The notes under the pieces are model-generated. The model was not told the DNA's origin. It searched no databases and worked only from the letters and a program-made list of their open reading frames with translations. The position numbers and the translations under genes were made by a program. Positions 8,272 through 16,580 of a stretch of 56,257 nt of DNA are shown one piece after another. This stretch comes from Cupriavidus sp. GTDB lineage: Bacteria; Pseudomonadota; Gammaproteobacteria; Burkholderiales; Burkholderiaceae. The stretch is from assembly GCA_031180665.1 (NCBI GenBank), contig JAPSLP010000034.1:1-56257 (forward strand). Reading direction: 5' to 3'. Every line of letters begins with the position of its first letter. Within the stretch, counting starts at the first letter, position 1.

Positions 8272-9234
8272 ATGATCAATCTGTTCGTCCTGCAGAAAGG
8301 CCGGCTCGCCCAGGAGCAGGTCGACGACCGCAACGAGTTGCTGCAGCACAAGCCCATCTGGATCGATGTCGTCAGCCCCGACGACGAGGAACTGGACTGG
8401 ATCAAGGAAGCCTACGGCGTGGCCCTGCCCGAGCTCGAGGACCTCGGCGACCTCGAAGCCTCGGCGCGGTATTTCGAGGGCGAGGATGAAAACATCCATA
8501 TCCGCACCGACTTCCTGCTCGACGAGGACGAGGTGTCGCGCAACGTGCGCGTCGCCTTCGTGCTGACGCGCGACGTGCTGTTCTCCATCCACGACGAGGA
8601 CCTGCCGGTGTTCCGGCTGGTGCGGCTGCGCGCGCGCATGCGCCCGGGCTCGGTGCGCAACGCCAAGGACGTGCTGATGGATCTGTACGCGACCGACGCC
8701 GAGTATTCGGCCGACTCGATCGAGGAGATCTACGAGCGGCTGGAGGAAGCCAGCAAACGCGTGCTGGCCGAGAACGTGACCGACGCCGCCGCGGCCGATG
8801 TCCTCGAAACCATCGCCCGCGAGGAAGACCGCAACGGCCGCATCCGCCGCAACGTGATGGACACCCGGCGGGCGCTGTCCTTCCTGATGCGCAGCCAGCT
8901 GCTGTCCACCGAGCAGCAGGACGAAGCGCGCCAGATCCTGCGCGATATCGATTCGATCGAGAACCACACCGCGTTCCTGTTCGACAAGATCAACTTCCTG
9001 ATGGACGCCACGGTCGGTTTCATCAACATCAACCAGAACAAGATCATCAAGCTGTTCTCGGTGGTGTCGGTGGCGCTGATGCCGCCGACCCTGATCGCCA
9101 GCGTCTACGGCATGAACTTCAAGGTGATGCCCGAGCTCGACTGGGCCGCCGGCTATCCGTGGGCGATCGCGCTGATGGCGGTGTCGGCGGCGATTCCGCT
9201 GATCTATTTCCGCCGCAAGGGCTGGCTCAGCTGA
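8272..9234 (+). CDS. corA: CorA-type magnesium/cobalt channel
   Basis: This 320-residue inner-membrane protein forms the pentameric Mg2+ (and Co2+) uptake channel. The long N-terminal part is acidic and cytoplasmic. Two transmembrane helices sit at the extreme C-terminus. The diagnostic Gly-Met-Asn triplet lies at residues 280-282, in SVYGMNF, at the end of the first helix. A helical stalk ending in NINQNKIIKLFSVVSV precedes it. AAGGAATACCGGGG sits before the ATG. The gene follows a terminator-bearing RNA whose relation to Mg2+ control is open. Confidence 0.95.
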   Translation: MINLFVLQKGRLAQEQVDDRNELLQHKPIWIDVVSPDDEELDWIKEAYGVALPELEDLGDLEASARYFEGEDENIHIRTDFLLDEDEVSRNVRVAFVLTRDVLFSIHDEDLPVFRLVRLRARMRPGSVRNAKDVLMDLYATDAEYSADSIEEIYERLEEASKRVLAENVTDAAAADVLETIAREEDRNGRIRRNVMDTRRALSFLMRSQLLSTEQQDEARQILRDIDSIENHTAFLFDKINFLMDATVGFININQNKIIKLFSVVSVALMPPTLIASVYGMNFKVMPELDWAAGYPWAIALMAVSAAIPLIYFRRKGWLS

Positions 9235-9288
9235 AGCCGCGAGACCCGGCGCCACGACGGCGACCGCGCGGGCTGCCGCCGCTCGCCA

Positions 9289-10062
9289 TCAGTCCGGCAG
9301 CGTAGCGGACCCCATCCGCCGCGCGATGATGCCGGCCTTGGCGCGGAAGTTGACGCGCACATGGGCGCAGTACTGCTTCTTGTCGAAGCACTTCGGCGCC
9401 GGCAGCGCCGCGGCCAGCCGTGCCGCCTGGCCCACGCTGAGGCGGCCGGCACTGGTCTTGAAGTAGTGGCGGGCGGCGGCCTGCGCGCCGAACACGCCCT
9501 CGCCCCACTCGACCGAGTTCAGATAGATCTCGTAGATGCGCTGCTTGTCGAGCCAGAACTCCAGCATCCAGGTGATCAAGAGTTCCTGGCCCTTGCGCAG
9601 GTAATGCTGCTCCGGCGACAGGAACAGGTTCTTGGCCAGCTGCTGCGTGATGGTCGACCCGCCGCGCACGATATGGCCGCGCTTCTTGTTGCGCTCCCAG
9701 GCATCGAGCATCGCGTCGAAGTCGTAGCCCGGATGATTGACGAAGTCGGCGTCCTCGCTGGCGATCACGGCGCGCTTCAGATTGCGCGAGATCTCGCCAT
9801 ACGGCACCCACTGCCGCTCGATTCGGCAACTCCAGACATTCCAGCCGCACAGGCGCCAGCGCTCGGCGCGCATGAACGAGGTCGGTCCGGGATCGATGAC
9901 CTGCCACGCCGCGATCTGCAGGAAGAAATAGACCTGCATCGCGACCACGCCGGCGAGCACGCTGCCCAGCAGCCATGCGAGCCAGCGCAGCGGCGTGGAA
10001 GCGCCGGCGCGCGCGGAAGCGGCGGCGGCACGGGAACGGACGGCGCGTTTGCGTTGGGCCAA
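9289..10062 (-). CDS. mtgA: Monofunctional biosynthetic peptidoglycan transglycosylase
   Basis: This 257-residue protein has a single N-terminal membrane anchor (about residues 25-50) and one GT51 glycosyltransferase domain. It polymerises lipid II into glycan strands in the periplasm. GT51 motifs are visible: VIASEDADFVNHPGYDFDAM with the catalytic Glu in the SEDADF motif, RGGSTITQQLAKNLFLSPE, and KRIYEIYLNSVEWGEGVFG-like sequence further on. There is no transpeptidase domain, so this is MtgA rather than a class A PBP. It follows aroE by 64 nt on the same strand, a frequent pairing in Burkholderiales. Confidence 0.95.
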   Translation of the reverse strand: MAQRKRAVRSRAAAASARAGASTPLRWLAWLLGSVLAGVVAMQVYFFLQIAAWQVIDPGPTSFMRAERWRLCGWNVWSCRIERQWVPYGEISRNLKRAVIASEDADFVNHPGYDFDAMLDAWERNKKRGHIVRGGSTITQQLAKNLFLSPEQHYLRKGQELLITWMLEFWLDKQRIYEIYLNSVEWGEGVFGAQAAARHYFKTSAGRLSVGQAARLAAALPAPKCFDKKQYCAHVRVNFRAKAGIIARRMGSATLPD

Positions 10063-10126
10063 GGCGGGACTCGCGTCGGTCGGTCGGTCGGCGTAGCGGG
10101 GCGTAAGACGGCGAGGCGCCCCAGGC

Positions 10127-11041
10127 TCAGCGTCCGGCCTGCGTGTTGGCCTGCGCCTCGGCGCGCAACGCGGCCCGCAGTTCGTCGAGCACGGGCGCGG
10201 TGTCGGGATGCACGCCGCGCCAGAGATAGAACGCCTGCGCCGCCTGCTCGACCAGCATGCCCAGCCCGTCGGCAGTCTGCGCGCCCTGCGCCGCCGCGTA
10301 TTGCATGAACACGGTCGGCTCGGCGCCGTACATCATGTCGTAGGCCAGCACGCCTGCGCCGAGCAACGCCTCGGGCACCGGCGGTACATCGCCCTGCAGG
10401 CTGCCGGCGGTCGCGTTGATCACCACCTCGCAGCCGTCCTCTCCGGACAGCCCTGCGAGCGCATCGAAGCCGCCGCCCCACAGTTCGACGCCGGCCTCGC
10501 CGGCGGCTTCGGCGAAGTTCTCCAGCATCTCGCTGGCGCGGTCGGCGGTGCGATTGGCCACCACGATGCGATCAGGCCGGCAATCGATCAGCGGCAGCAT
10601 TGCGCCCATCGCGGCGCCGCCGGCGCCCAGCAGCAGGATGCGCCGGCCCTCGAGCTCGACGCCGAGGCGATCGACGATATCGCGCACCAGGCCGACGCCA
10701 TCGGTGTTGTCGCCGTGCAGCAGGCCGTCCTCCATCCACAGCGTATTGACCGCGCCGGCGGCCTCGGCGCCGGGCGTCAGCCGATCGGCCAGCTCGAATG
10801 CCTGCACCTTGAACGGCGTCGTCACGTTCAGCCCCTGGCCGCCCTCGGCGAAGAACTGGCGCACGGTGTCGGCAAACCCGTCCAGCGGCGCCAGCAGCCG
10901 TTCGTAGCTGAGCGCCTGCGCGGTCTGGCGCGCGAAGGCGGCATGGATCTGCGGCGAGCGGCTGTGCGCGATCGGGTTGCCGACCACGGCATAGCGGTCC
11001 ACGGCGAGGTCAGGGTTGGGCATCTGGGTAGGCGTAGTCAT
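10127..11041 (-). CDS. aroE: Shikimate dehydrogenase
   Basis: This 304-residue enzyme reduces 3-dehydroshikimate to shikimate with NADPH in aromatic amino acid synthesis. The N-terminal substrate domain has the GNPIAHSRSP signature and NVTTPFK, whose Lys is the catalytic residue. The NADP domain contains ILLLGAGGAAMGAMLPL followed by VANRTADRA. Length is slightly above the usual 270-290 because of an N-terminal extension and an acidic insertion. It lies downstream of rnb and the TonB-like gene and upstream of mtgA. A repeat at 11075-11145 separates it from the TonB-like gene. Confidence 0.95.
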   Translation of the reverse strand: MTTPTQMPNPDLAVDRYAVVGNPIAHSRSPQIHAAFARQTAQALSYERLLAPLDGFADTVRQFFAEGGQGLNVTTPFKVQAFELADRLTPGAEAAGAVNTLWMEDGLLHGDNTDGVGLVRDIVDRLGVELEGRRILLLGAGGAAMGAMLPLIDCRPDRIVVANRTADRASEMLENFAEAAGEAGVELWGGGFDALAGLSGEDGCEVVINATAGSLQGDVPPVPEALLGAGVLAYDMMYGAEPTVFMQYAAAQGAQTADGLGMLVEQAAQAFYLWRGVHPDTAPVLDELRAALRAEAQANTQAGR

Positions 11042-11074
11042 TTCAGTCTGCTGACAAAGCGCGATGGGCCATCC

Positions 11075-11145
11075 CGTCGTTCCCGCGAATGCGGGAATCC
11101 GGCGGCTTCAAAAGCCACTGGGTCCCCGCGTTCGCGGGGGACGAC
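11075..11145. repeat. REP-like dispersed element with terminal inverted repeats
   Basis: The ends CGTCGTTCCCGCG and CGCGGGGGACGACA are imperfect inverted repeats. Inside are hairpins TTCCCGC/GCGGGAA (11080-11097), GGCTT/AAGCC and CCCCGCG/CGCGGGG (11124-11139). The same GTCGTTCCCGC core recurs at 31270-31297. Elements of this type are common in GC-rich beta- and gammaproteobacteria and often end transcripts. Confidence 0.75.
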
Positions 11146-11171
11146 AGGCCTTGTCCGCGAATCTGCGCCAT

Positions 11172-12089
11172 TTATCGGGATTGCAGCCGGGTTTCCAGCC
11201 CGCTGCGCGAGAACTTGAACGTCGAAATCACTTCGAGAATATCGTAGCGGGCCCGCATCTCCGGCGAAAACTCGCCGAACGGCGCCGCGGCGCGCACGAT
11301 CGCGATGGCCTGGCGGTCCAGCGCGGCGTTGCCCGAGCTCTTGACCAGCTCGACGCCGTCGACGCGATAGCCGCCGCGCTCGTAGCCTAGCCGGCCGTGC
11401 CGGTCGACGTTGATCGCCACGATCAGCTCGCCATAGAGCGGCTGGCCCGCGCGGCGCGGGAAGTCGGCCGTGCCGCGCGCCTCGATCTTCTTGCGCAGGC
11501 GGTCGTAGTAGCGGGCGTAGACGACCTGCTGCGCGCTGGTGGCGGTGATCTGGTGGCGCTTGGGCCGGCGCGCGTAGTGTTCCAGATTGCGGCCGATTTC
11601 GGCCTCCAGCCGCGCCATCTCGTCGAGCGAATCGTGCTCGTCCTGGCCGCGTGCCGGGGTATCGAGACGGCGCTCGCCCGGACGCAGCGGCTGGCTGTGG
11701 ACCGGCGGCGCGCTCTCGCGCAGCTGCGTCATCAGGCGCTGCTGGCGCTCCTCGAGCAGATCGACGCGGCGCTGCACCTGGCGCACCAGATCGCCCTCGC
11801 GCGGCACCGTCTGCGCCGGCAGCGGAGTGCTGGCGCGCTGCTGCTCATGATCGCCGCCGCCGTCCAGGTCGGCCTGGGCCAGCGCCGCGGGCTTGAGCGG
11901 CTGCTGGCCCGACTTCGCATTGACCAGCACCACGTCGAGCGCGGTATCGCTGCGCTTGATCTCGAACGCCTCCGGCGCGCCGAAGCGCACCGCCAGCAGC
12001 AGCGCATGCACGGCCAGCGAGATCGCGAGGGCCTTGGCCATCGTGCTGCTGCCATGCCACCACTGGCGGGAAGCGCGGGCGAGGTTCAC
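11172..12089 (-). CDS. TonB-family protein (TonB C-terminal-like domain)
   Basis: This 305-residue protein has one N-terminal membrane helix (about residues 20-37, LAISLAVHALLLAVRF). A Pro/Gln-rich charged linker with a short coiled-coil stretch (RRVDLLEERQQRLMTQL) follows. The C-terminal domain resembles TonB, with YGELIVAINVDRHGRLG and AALDRQAIAIVRAAAPFGEFSP. It may couple inner-membrane energy or structure to the outer membrane. No ExbB/ExbD neighbours are present, so classical siderophore transport is not implied. The GTG at 12089 lies 12 nt after rnb; an ATG 16 codons later is an alternative start. This gene commonly sits between rnb and aroE in Ralstonia-like genomes (from memory). Confidence 0.8.
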   Translation of the reverse strand: MNLARASRQWWHGSSTMAKALAISLAVHALLLAVRFGAPEAFEIKRSDTALDVVLVNAKSGQQPLKPAALAQADLDGGGDHEQQRASTPLPAQTVPREGDLVRQVQRRVDLLEERQQRLMTQLRESAPPVHSQPLRPGERRLDTPARGQDEHDSLDEMARLEAEIGRNLEHYARRPKRHQITATSAQQVVYARYYDRLRKKIEARGTADFPRRAGQPLYGELIVAINVDRHGRLGYERGGYRVDGVELVKSSGNAALDRQAIAIVRAAAPFGEFSPEMRARYDILEVISTFKFSRSGLETRLQSR

Positions 12090-12101
12090 GGCGGGCCTGG
12101 A

Positions 12102-14252
12102 TCAGGAGGCAGCGGGGCCGCTGTTGCCGGCGGTCCTGGCAGCGCCATCGCCTCCATCGGCGCTGTCGTCGGGGATGGCTTCGGCCGGCGGTTCGGTACC
12201 GGCACCGTCCAACGTCTCCGGCACCGTCTCGGCGCCCTGCTCGGCGGCCTCTTCCGCAACCTGCTCGGCCGCCACCTCGGCGGCGGCTTCAGCGGAAACC
12301 TCCGCGGATTCCTCATCCCCCTCGAGTTCCTCGGCGGGCAACTCGCCCTCGCCGGCGAACACCTCCAGCACCCGGCAGCTGACTTCCAGCGTCAGCTCGT
12401 CCGTGCCGGCGATCTCGAGCAGCACCTGCGTGCCGCGGGCGGCCTGGGCAAGTTCCGGCACCCGCGTGACCAGCGGGATTTCGGCAAAGCGCACTGCGCC
12501 GTCCTTGAGCACGGTCGCCATCATGCGCTCGCGGTTCTCCTGCGCGAGCCAGCGCAGGCACCAGTAACGCTCCATGGTCGACTGGTGCTCGGCATAGGCG
12601 GCATAGGTGCCTTCGAAATCGGCGACCGCGGCCAGCAGATCGGCGTCCTTGGGCTTGAACGGCGCCACCAGCTTGGCCGTGACGCCGTGCTGGGCGGCGG
12701 CGATGATCTGCCATTGATTGACCAGATCGACGTAGCGGCGCAGCGGCGAGGTGCTCCACGCATACTGCGCGACGCCCAGCCCCTCATGCGGTGCCGGATA
12801 GGTCTGCATGCGCGTCCGATGCATGCCCCAGGCCTTCTGCGTGCGGTAGATGCCCGGCACGCCGTGGTCGGCCAGCAGCTTGCCCCAGGTGCTGTTGGCC
12901 AGGATCATCAGCTCGGCGACGATCTTGTCCAGCGGCGAGCCGCGCTTGCGCTGCTCGATGCGCACGCGCTGGCTGCCGTCGGCCTGCTCGTCCAGGTAGA
13001 AGCTGTAATCGGCGCGGCTGTGCGACTCGGGCCGCAGGCCGCTGGCGACGCGCGCGCGCTGGCGCTCGTCGTAGAGGAAATTGGCAAAGCCCCACAGCGC
13101 GGTCAGCTGCTCGCGGAACGGATAGTCGCCGCTGCCTTCGGTCAGCGCCGCCTCGGTCACCACCTCGTCCAGCAGGTTGTGGCGCAGATTGGCCGCGATC
13201 TGCACCATCTCGGCGCGCGTCTCGCTGGCGAGGATCTGCTGCGCCGCCGGGTCGTAGACCACGTACAGCGACAGCGCCGGGCACTGCCGCCCTTCCTGCA
13301 GCGTGTAGCGCTCGACCACCGCGTCCGGCAGCATCGTGATCTTGTCGCCCGGAAAGTAGACCGTCGACAGCCGCTGCCGCGCGATCGCATCGAGCGGATC
13401 GCCGCGGCGGATGCCCAGGCCTGGCGCCGCGATATGGATGCCGATGCGCAGGCGCCCCTCGTCCAGCGGCATCACCGACAGCGCATCGTCGATCTCGGTG
13501 GTGGTGACGTCGTCGATCGAGAACGCCTGGACCGGGGCGAGCGGCAGGTCGCCGCCCGGCTCCGGCACCGTGATCTCGGGAAAGCCCGTCCCCTTGGGAA
13601 AGCATTCCGACAGGAAGCGGGCCTCATGCAGCGCGCGCGCATTCGGCACGCCGCCGACCTCGATCATCAGCCGCATCGGCGACTTGCCGAGCGCGGTGCA
13701 GGCGGCATCGAGGGCCTTGTATTCGAGGCTGTTCTTGTCCGGCTTGAACAGCAGCGTCAGCACCTTGCCGCGAAACGCCTCGGGCAGCACGCCCGCCTTC
13801 AGCTGCTGCTCGTATTCGGCCTGTACCAGCGCCTGCTGGCGCTTGCGCTCGAGCCCGGCCAGGGCCGCCTTCAGCTGGTCCTGCGGCGCGCGCTGGTAGC
13901 GGCCGCGGCCCTTGCGGCGGAAGTAGACCGGATTGCCGTGCAGCGCCATCGCCAGCGCCGCCTGCTGCGCGGGGCTCGCCGCCGCGCCGTAGTATTCGGC
14001 CGCCAGTTCGGTGAAGCCGAACTCCTGCTCGGGAGCGCATTCCCACAGGAAATCGAGATCGATCTCGCCGCTCAGCGCCGCGGTCTGCGACATCAACTCG
14101 GCGGCGCTCGGCTGCGCGAACTGCAACAGCACGTCGCGCGACTTGACCTTGGTGCGCTTGCCCGCGGGCAATTCGACCTGATAGGCCTCGCCTTGCTGAT
14201 TCAGCACGGTACCGGCGCGGATCTCGCCGCCTTCCTCGAACAACAACTGCAT
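12102..14252 (-). CDS. RNase II/R family exoribonuclease (RNB domain)
   Basis: This 716-residue protein contains an RNB catalytic core. Visible features are AFSIDDVTTTEIDDALSV, whose acidic residues bind Mg2+, then IGIHIAAPGLGI and VYFPGDKITMLPD. HRTRMQTYPAPHEGLGV follows, with YAWSTSPLRRYVDLVNQ (the conserved SPLRRY motif) next. It degrades single-stranded RNA processively 3' to 5'. The C-terminal tail of roughly 70 residues is unusually acidic and Ala/Glu-rich and is probably disordered. The N-terminus is shorter than in RNase R, so it is closer to RNase II. I give no symbol because rnb and rnr assignments overlap here. Confidence 0.9.
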   Translation of the reverse strand: MQLLFEEGGEIRAGTVLNQQGEAYQVELPAGKRTKVKSRDVLLQFAQPSAAELMSQTAALSGEIDLDFLWECAPEQEFGFTELAAEYYGAAASPAQQAALAMALHGNPVYFRRKGRGRYQRAPQDQLKAALAGLERKRQQALVQAEYEQQLKAGVLPEAFRGKVLTLLFKPDKNSLEYKALDAACTALGKSPMRLMIEVGGVPNARALHEARFLSECFPKGTGFPEITVPEPGGDLPLAPVQAFSIDDVTTTEIDDALSVMPLDEGRLRIGIHIAAPGLGIRRGDPLDAIARQRLSTVYFPGDKITMLPDAVVERYTLQEGRQCPALSLYVVYDPAAQQILASETRAEMVQIAANLRHNLLDEVVTEAALTEGSGDYPFREQLTALWGFANFLYDERQRARVASGLRPESHSRADYSFYLDEQADGSQRVRIEQRKRGSPLDKIVAELMILANSTWGKLLADHGVPGIYRTQKAWGMHRTRMQTYPAPHEGLGVAQYAWSTSPLRRYVDLVNQWQIIAAAQHGVTAKLVAPFKPKDADLLAAVADFEGTYAAYAEHQSTMERYWCLRWLAQENRERMMATVLKDGAVRFAEIPLVTRVPELAQAARGTQVLLEIAGTDELTLEVSCRVLEVFAGEGELPAEELEGDEESAEVSAEAAAEVAAEQVAEEAAEQGAETVPETLDGAGTEPPAEAIPDDSADGGDGAARTAGNSGPAAS

Positions 14253-14330
14253 GGGATCGGGTCTTTCAGATATGCCGGAAACCGGGCGTCGGCGAGGCGC
14301 GCTGCCCGCCTCGGAAATGGATAAGCGTCA

Positions 14331-14352
14331 CCGCCCGGCACGTGCCGGGCGG
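14331..14352. repeat. Perfect 22-bp palindrome upstream of the exoribonuclease gene
   Basis: CCGCCCGGCAC is followed directly by its inverted copy GTGCCGGGCGG. It lies in the 232-bp gap between the FabG-like gene (upstream on the minus strand) and the exoribonuclease. There is no T-run on either side, so it is either a weak terminator or a protein site. Confidence 0.6.
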
Positions 14353-14484
14353 GGGGTCATGGGCCGCGCGCATGGGCGCCGCGGCCGGTCGTCAATGATA
14401 CCGTACCGGGCTGGCACGGCCGTCTGCCGGGCCACGCAATCAAACGTGTCCGGGGGTGCCGGGGAGCGGCGCAACCTCGCGCCC

Positions 14485-15225
14485 TCAGATCGACATGCCG
14501 CCGCTGGCCTCGATCGCGGTGCCGTTGATATAGCTGGCGTCGTCGCTGGCAAGGAAGGCGTAGATGCTGGCGATCTCGTCGGGTTCGGCCAGCCGGCCCA
14601 GCCAGCAGGCCTGCTTCATGCCGTCGAGCACCTTGTCGGGCACCGTCTGCAGGATCTCGGTGGCGACGAAGCCCGGGCACACCGCGTTGACGCGCACGCC
14701 CTTGGGCCCGAGTTCGCGCGCCCAGGTCTTGGTGAAGCCGACCACGCCAAACTTGCTGGCCGCGTAGTTGGTCTGGCCGAAATTGCCGTACAGGCCGACC
14801 ACGCTGGAGGCGTTCAGGATCACGCCGCGGCCGCGCTCGATCATCGGACCGGCGACCGCCTGCGCGCAATGGAACACGCCCTTCAGGTTGACGTCGATCA
14901 CCGCGTCGAACTGGGCCTCGGTCATCTTGACCAGGCGCGCGTCCTTGGTGATGCCGGCATTGTTGACCAGGATGTCGATCTGCCCGTGCTCGGCCAGCGT
15001 CGCCGCGACCATTGCGTCGACCTGCTCGCGCTGCGTCACGTCGACCCGGTGCGCGCGGACGTTGGCGCCGCCGGCGGCCAGTTGCGCGGCGGCCTGCTGG
15101 ACGCGCTCGGCGTTGACGTCGCACAGGATCACGATGGCGCCCTCGGCGGCGAAGCGCCGCGCGGTCGCAAAGCCGATACCGGCGGCAGCGCCGGTGACGA
15201 TGGCAATCCGTCCCTGAAGTTTCAT
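14485..15225 (-). CDS. FabG-like short-chain dehydrogenase/reductase
   Basis: This 246-residue classical SDR has the cofactor motif TGAAAGIGFATA (residues 11-22), NNAG at about 87-90 and the Ser-Tyr-Lys site in NASSVVGLYGNFGQTNYAASK. The C-terminus YINGTAIEASGGMS is typical of FabG. It probably reduces a 3-oxoacyl-ACP or acetoacetyl-CoA type substrate with NAD(P)H. The absence of fab or pha neighbours means it is a stand-alone paralogue rather than the housekeeping fabG. I chose the ATG at 15225 because a Rossmann fold begins immediately after it. Confidence 0.88.
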   Translation of the reverse strand: MKLQGRIAIVTGAAAGIGFATARRFAAEGAIVILCDVNAERVQQAAAQLAAGGANVRAHRVDVTQREQVDAMVAATLAEHGQIDILVNNAGITKDARLVKMTEAQFDAVIDVNLKGVFHCAQAVAGPMIERGRGVILNASSVVGLYGNFGQTNYAASKFGVVGFTKTWARELGPKGVRVNAVCPGFVATEILQTVPDKVLDGMKQACWLGRLAEPDEIASIYAFLASDDASYINGTAIEASGGMSI

Positions 15226-15302
15226 CGTTGTGGTCTCGTGGTAGTGGGGTTGGCTGTCGTTGTCGTTGTTTGCTGGAGCGGGTCGGCATGCCGCCCGCGT
15301 GT

Positions 15303-15929
15303 CTATCGCGGCGGACGCATCGGCACCGGCATGCCGGTCGCGGTGCGCGGCGCAGGCCGCGTGGCGAGGTCGGGCAGGAACACCTCGGTCACCAGCATCA
15401 CGCCGGCGCCGCGCCGGAACACCGAACGCCGCGCCGGCAGCATCATCGCCGCCAGCTCCTCGCCGAACCCGGGCAGCGCGCGGCGCAACCGCTGCGCCAG
15501 CGGATGATGCGGCAGCAGGCGGGCGAATTCGAAGGGATCGCGGCGCACGCGTGGATCGACGAACAGCGCGCCGCCCAGCGGCCGGTCGCCCAGTCCGCCG
15601 AGGAAGGGCCAGTCGCGGCGCGCGTGGCGCGGATGGACGATGGTGTGGCCGAATACGGCCGGGGTGTTGTCGCAGACCAGCAGCACGTCGCGGGCGATCA
15701 CGGGCAGCGGCGCGCCCAGCCCGAGCGTGTGCCACTCGTCGGCCAGCGGGCGCTCCATCCGCTGCGAGAGCTTGCTGACGCGAAAGCGCGACGACGCGGT
15801 GATCAGCCGCGCGGTCAGCGACCCTTCGCCGGTGATCCAGCGCCGCAGGTTGGCGCTGAGCGCCGCGTCGTAGGGCAGATGCCCGCTCCAGGCACAGCGG
15901 CGCACGCGCGCCGCGCAGGCGTCAGGCAT
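15303..15929 (-). CDS. ubiC: Chorismate lyase (chorismate-pyruvate lyase)
   Basis: This 208-residue protein cleaves chorismate to 4-hydroxybenzoate and pyruvate, the first committed step of ubiquinone synthesis. Family features are the RRWITGEGSLTARL segment, with an Arg expected to bind the substrate, then FRVSKLSQRM, and the C-terminal FRRGAGVMLVTEVFLP. Its ATG overlaps the stop of the esterase gene (ATGCCTGA), so translation is probably coupled. The longer open frame upstream lies inside that esterase gene and is rejected. No ubiA follows in this window. Confidence 0.9.
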   Translation of the reverse strand: MPDACAARVRRCAWSGHLPYDAALSANLRRWITGEGSLTARLITASSRFRVSKLSQRMERPLADEWHTLGLGAPLPVIARDVLLVCDNTPAVFGHTIVHPRHARRDWPFLGGLGDRPLGGALFVDPRVRRDPFEFARLLPHHPLAQRLRRALPGFGEELAAMMLPARRSVFRRGAGVMLVTEVFLPDLATRPAPRTATGMPVPMRPPR

Positions 15930-16566
15930 TGCCGCCGTCCTTGCTGCCGCTCTCTTCGCCACCCTCCCCGTCGTTTCCGGCGTTTGCGTAGCCGCAGAAG
16001 TCCAGCACCTCGTCGACATAGTCGGCGAATTCGCTGATGCCGTGGTCGCTGCCTTCGATCACGCGGATGCGCGCGCCCGGGCACGACGCCACCATCTCGC
16101 GGTAGTCCAGCACCTCGTCGCCGGTCGCCGCCAGCAGATAGAAGCGCTCCGGGTGGCGCAGCGTATCGACGCGCAGATCCAGCAGTTCCTGCAGATGGCG
16201 GCGCTCGACCTTGACCGAGCCGCCGCCATGCCACAGTGGCTGCTCGCCCAGATGGCGCTCGAGATCGGTCCACGGATGCACGGCCGGATTGAGCAGCACC
16301 GTGGGGCAGCCGTGCCGCTCCCCGAGCCAGCGCGCGTAGTAGCCGCCGAGCGAGGAGCCGACGATGGCCAGGGGCCGGTCGCCCGGGGCCGAACGGCGCG
16401 CCGCGGCGATCGCGGCTTCGGCCTGCTCGATCGCGCGGGCCGGCGACACGTCGAGCATCGGGCAGGCGTAGTAGCGGCCGAGCCCGCGCTCGCGCAGCCG
16501 CTGCTGCACCAGTTGCGCCTTGAACGAGCGCGGCGAGGAACGGAATCCGTGCAGATACAACAGCAT
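15922..16566 (-). CDS. YqiA-family alpha/beta-fold esterase
   Basis: This 214-residue protein begins directly with the first strand and oxyanion loop, LLYLHGFRSSPRSFKA. The nucleophile elbow is GSSLG (residues 70-74, Ser72), and a C-terminal EGSDHGISEF provides the likely catalytic His. LLAATGDEVLDYREM supplies the expected acid. YqiA-type hydrolases act on short acyl esters in vitro, and the physiological substrate is unknown. The C-terminal tail is Gly/Asp/Glu-rich and lacks family conservation. The gene starts 14 nt after mpl and overlaps ubiC, forming a tight mpl-yqiA-ubiC unit. Confidence 0.88.
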   Translation of the reverse strand: MLLYLHGFRSSPRSFKAQLVQQRLRERGLGRYYACPMLDVSPARAIEQAEAAIAAARRSAPGDRPLAIVGSSLGGYYARWLGERHGCPTVLLNPAVHPWTDLERHLGEQPLWHGGGSVKVERRHLQELLDLRVDTLRHPERFYLLAATGDEVLDYREMVASCPGARIRVIEGSDHGISEFADYVDEVLDFCGYANAGNDGEGGEESGSKDGGNA

Positions 16567-16580
16567 CGGCGCCGCTCCGC

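Noticed and set aside
11397..14324. A 975-codon plus-strand open frame opposite the exoribonuclease and TonB-like genes
   Set aside because: It is antisense and composition-driven in GC-rich DNA. The minus-strand proteins have recognisable motifs.
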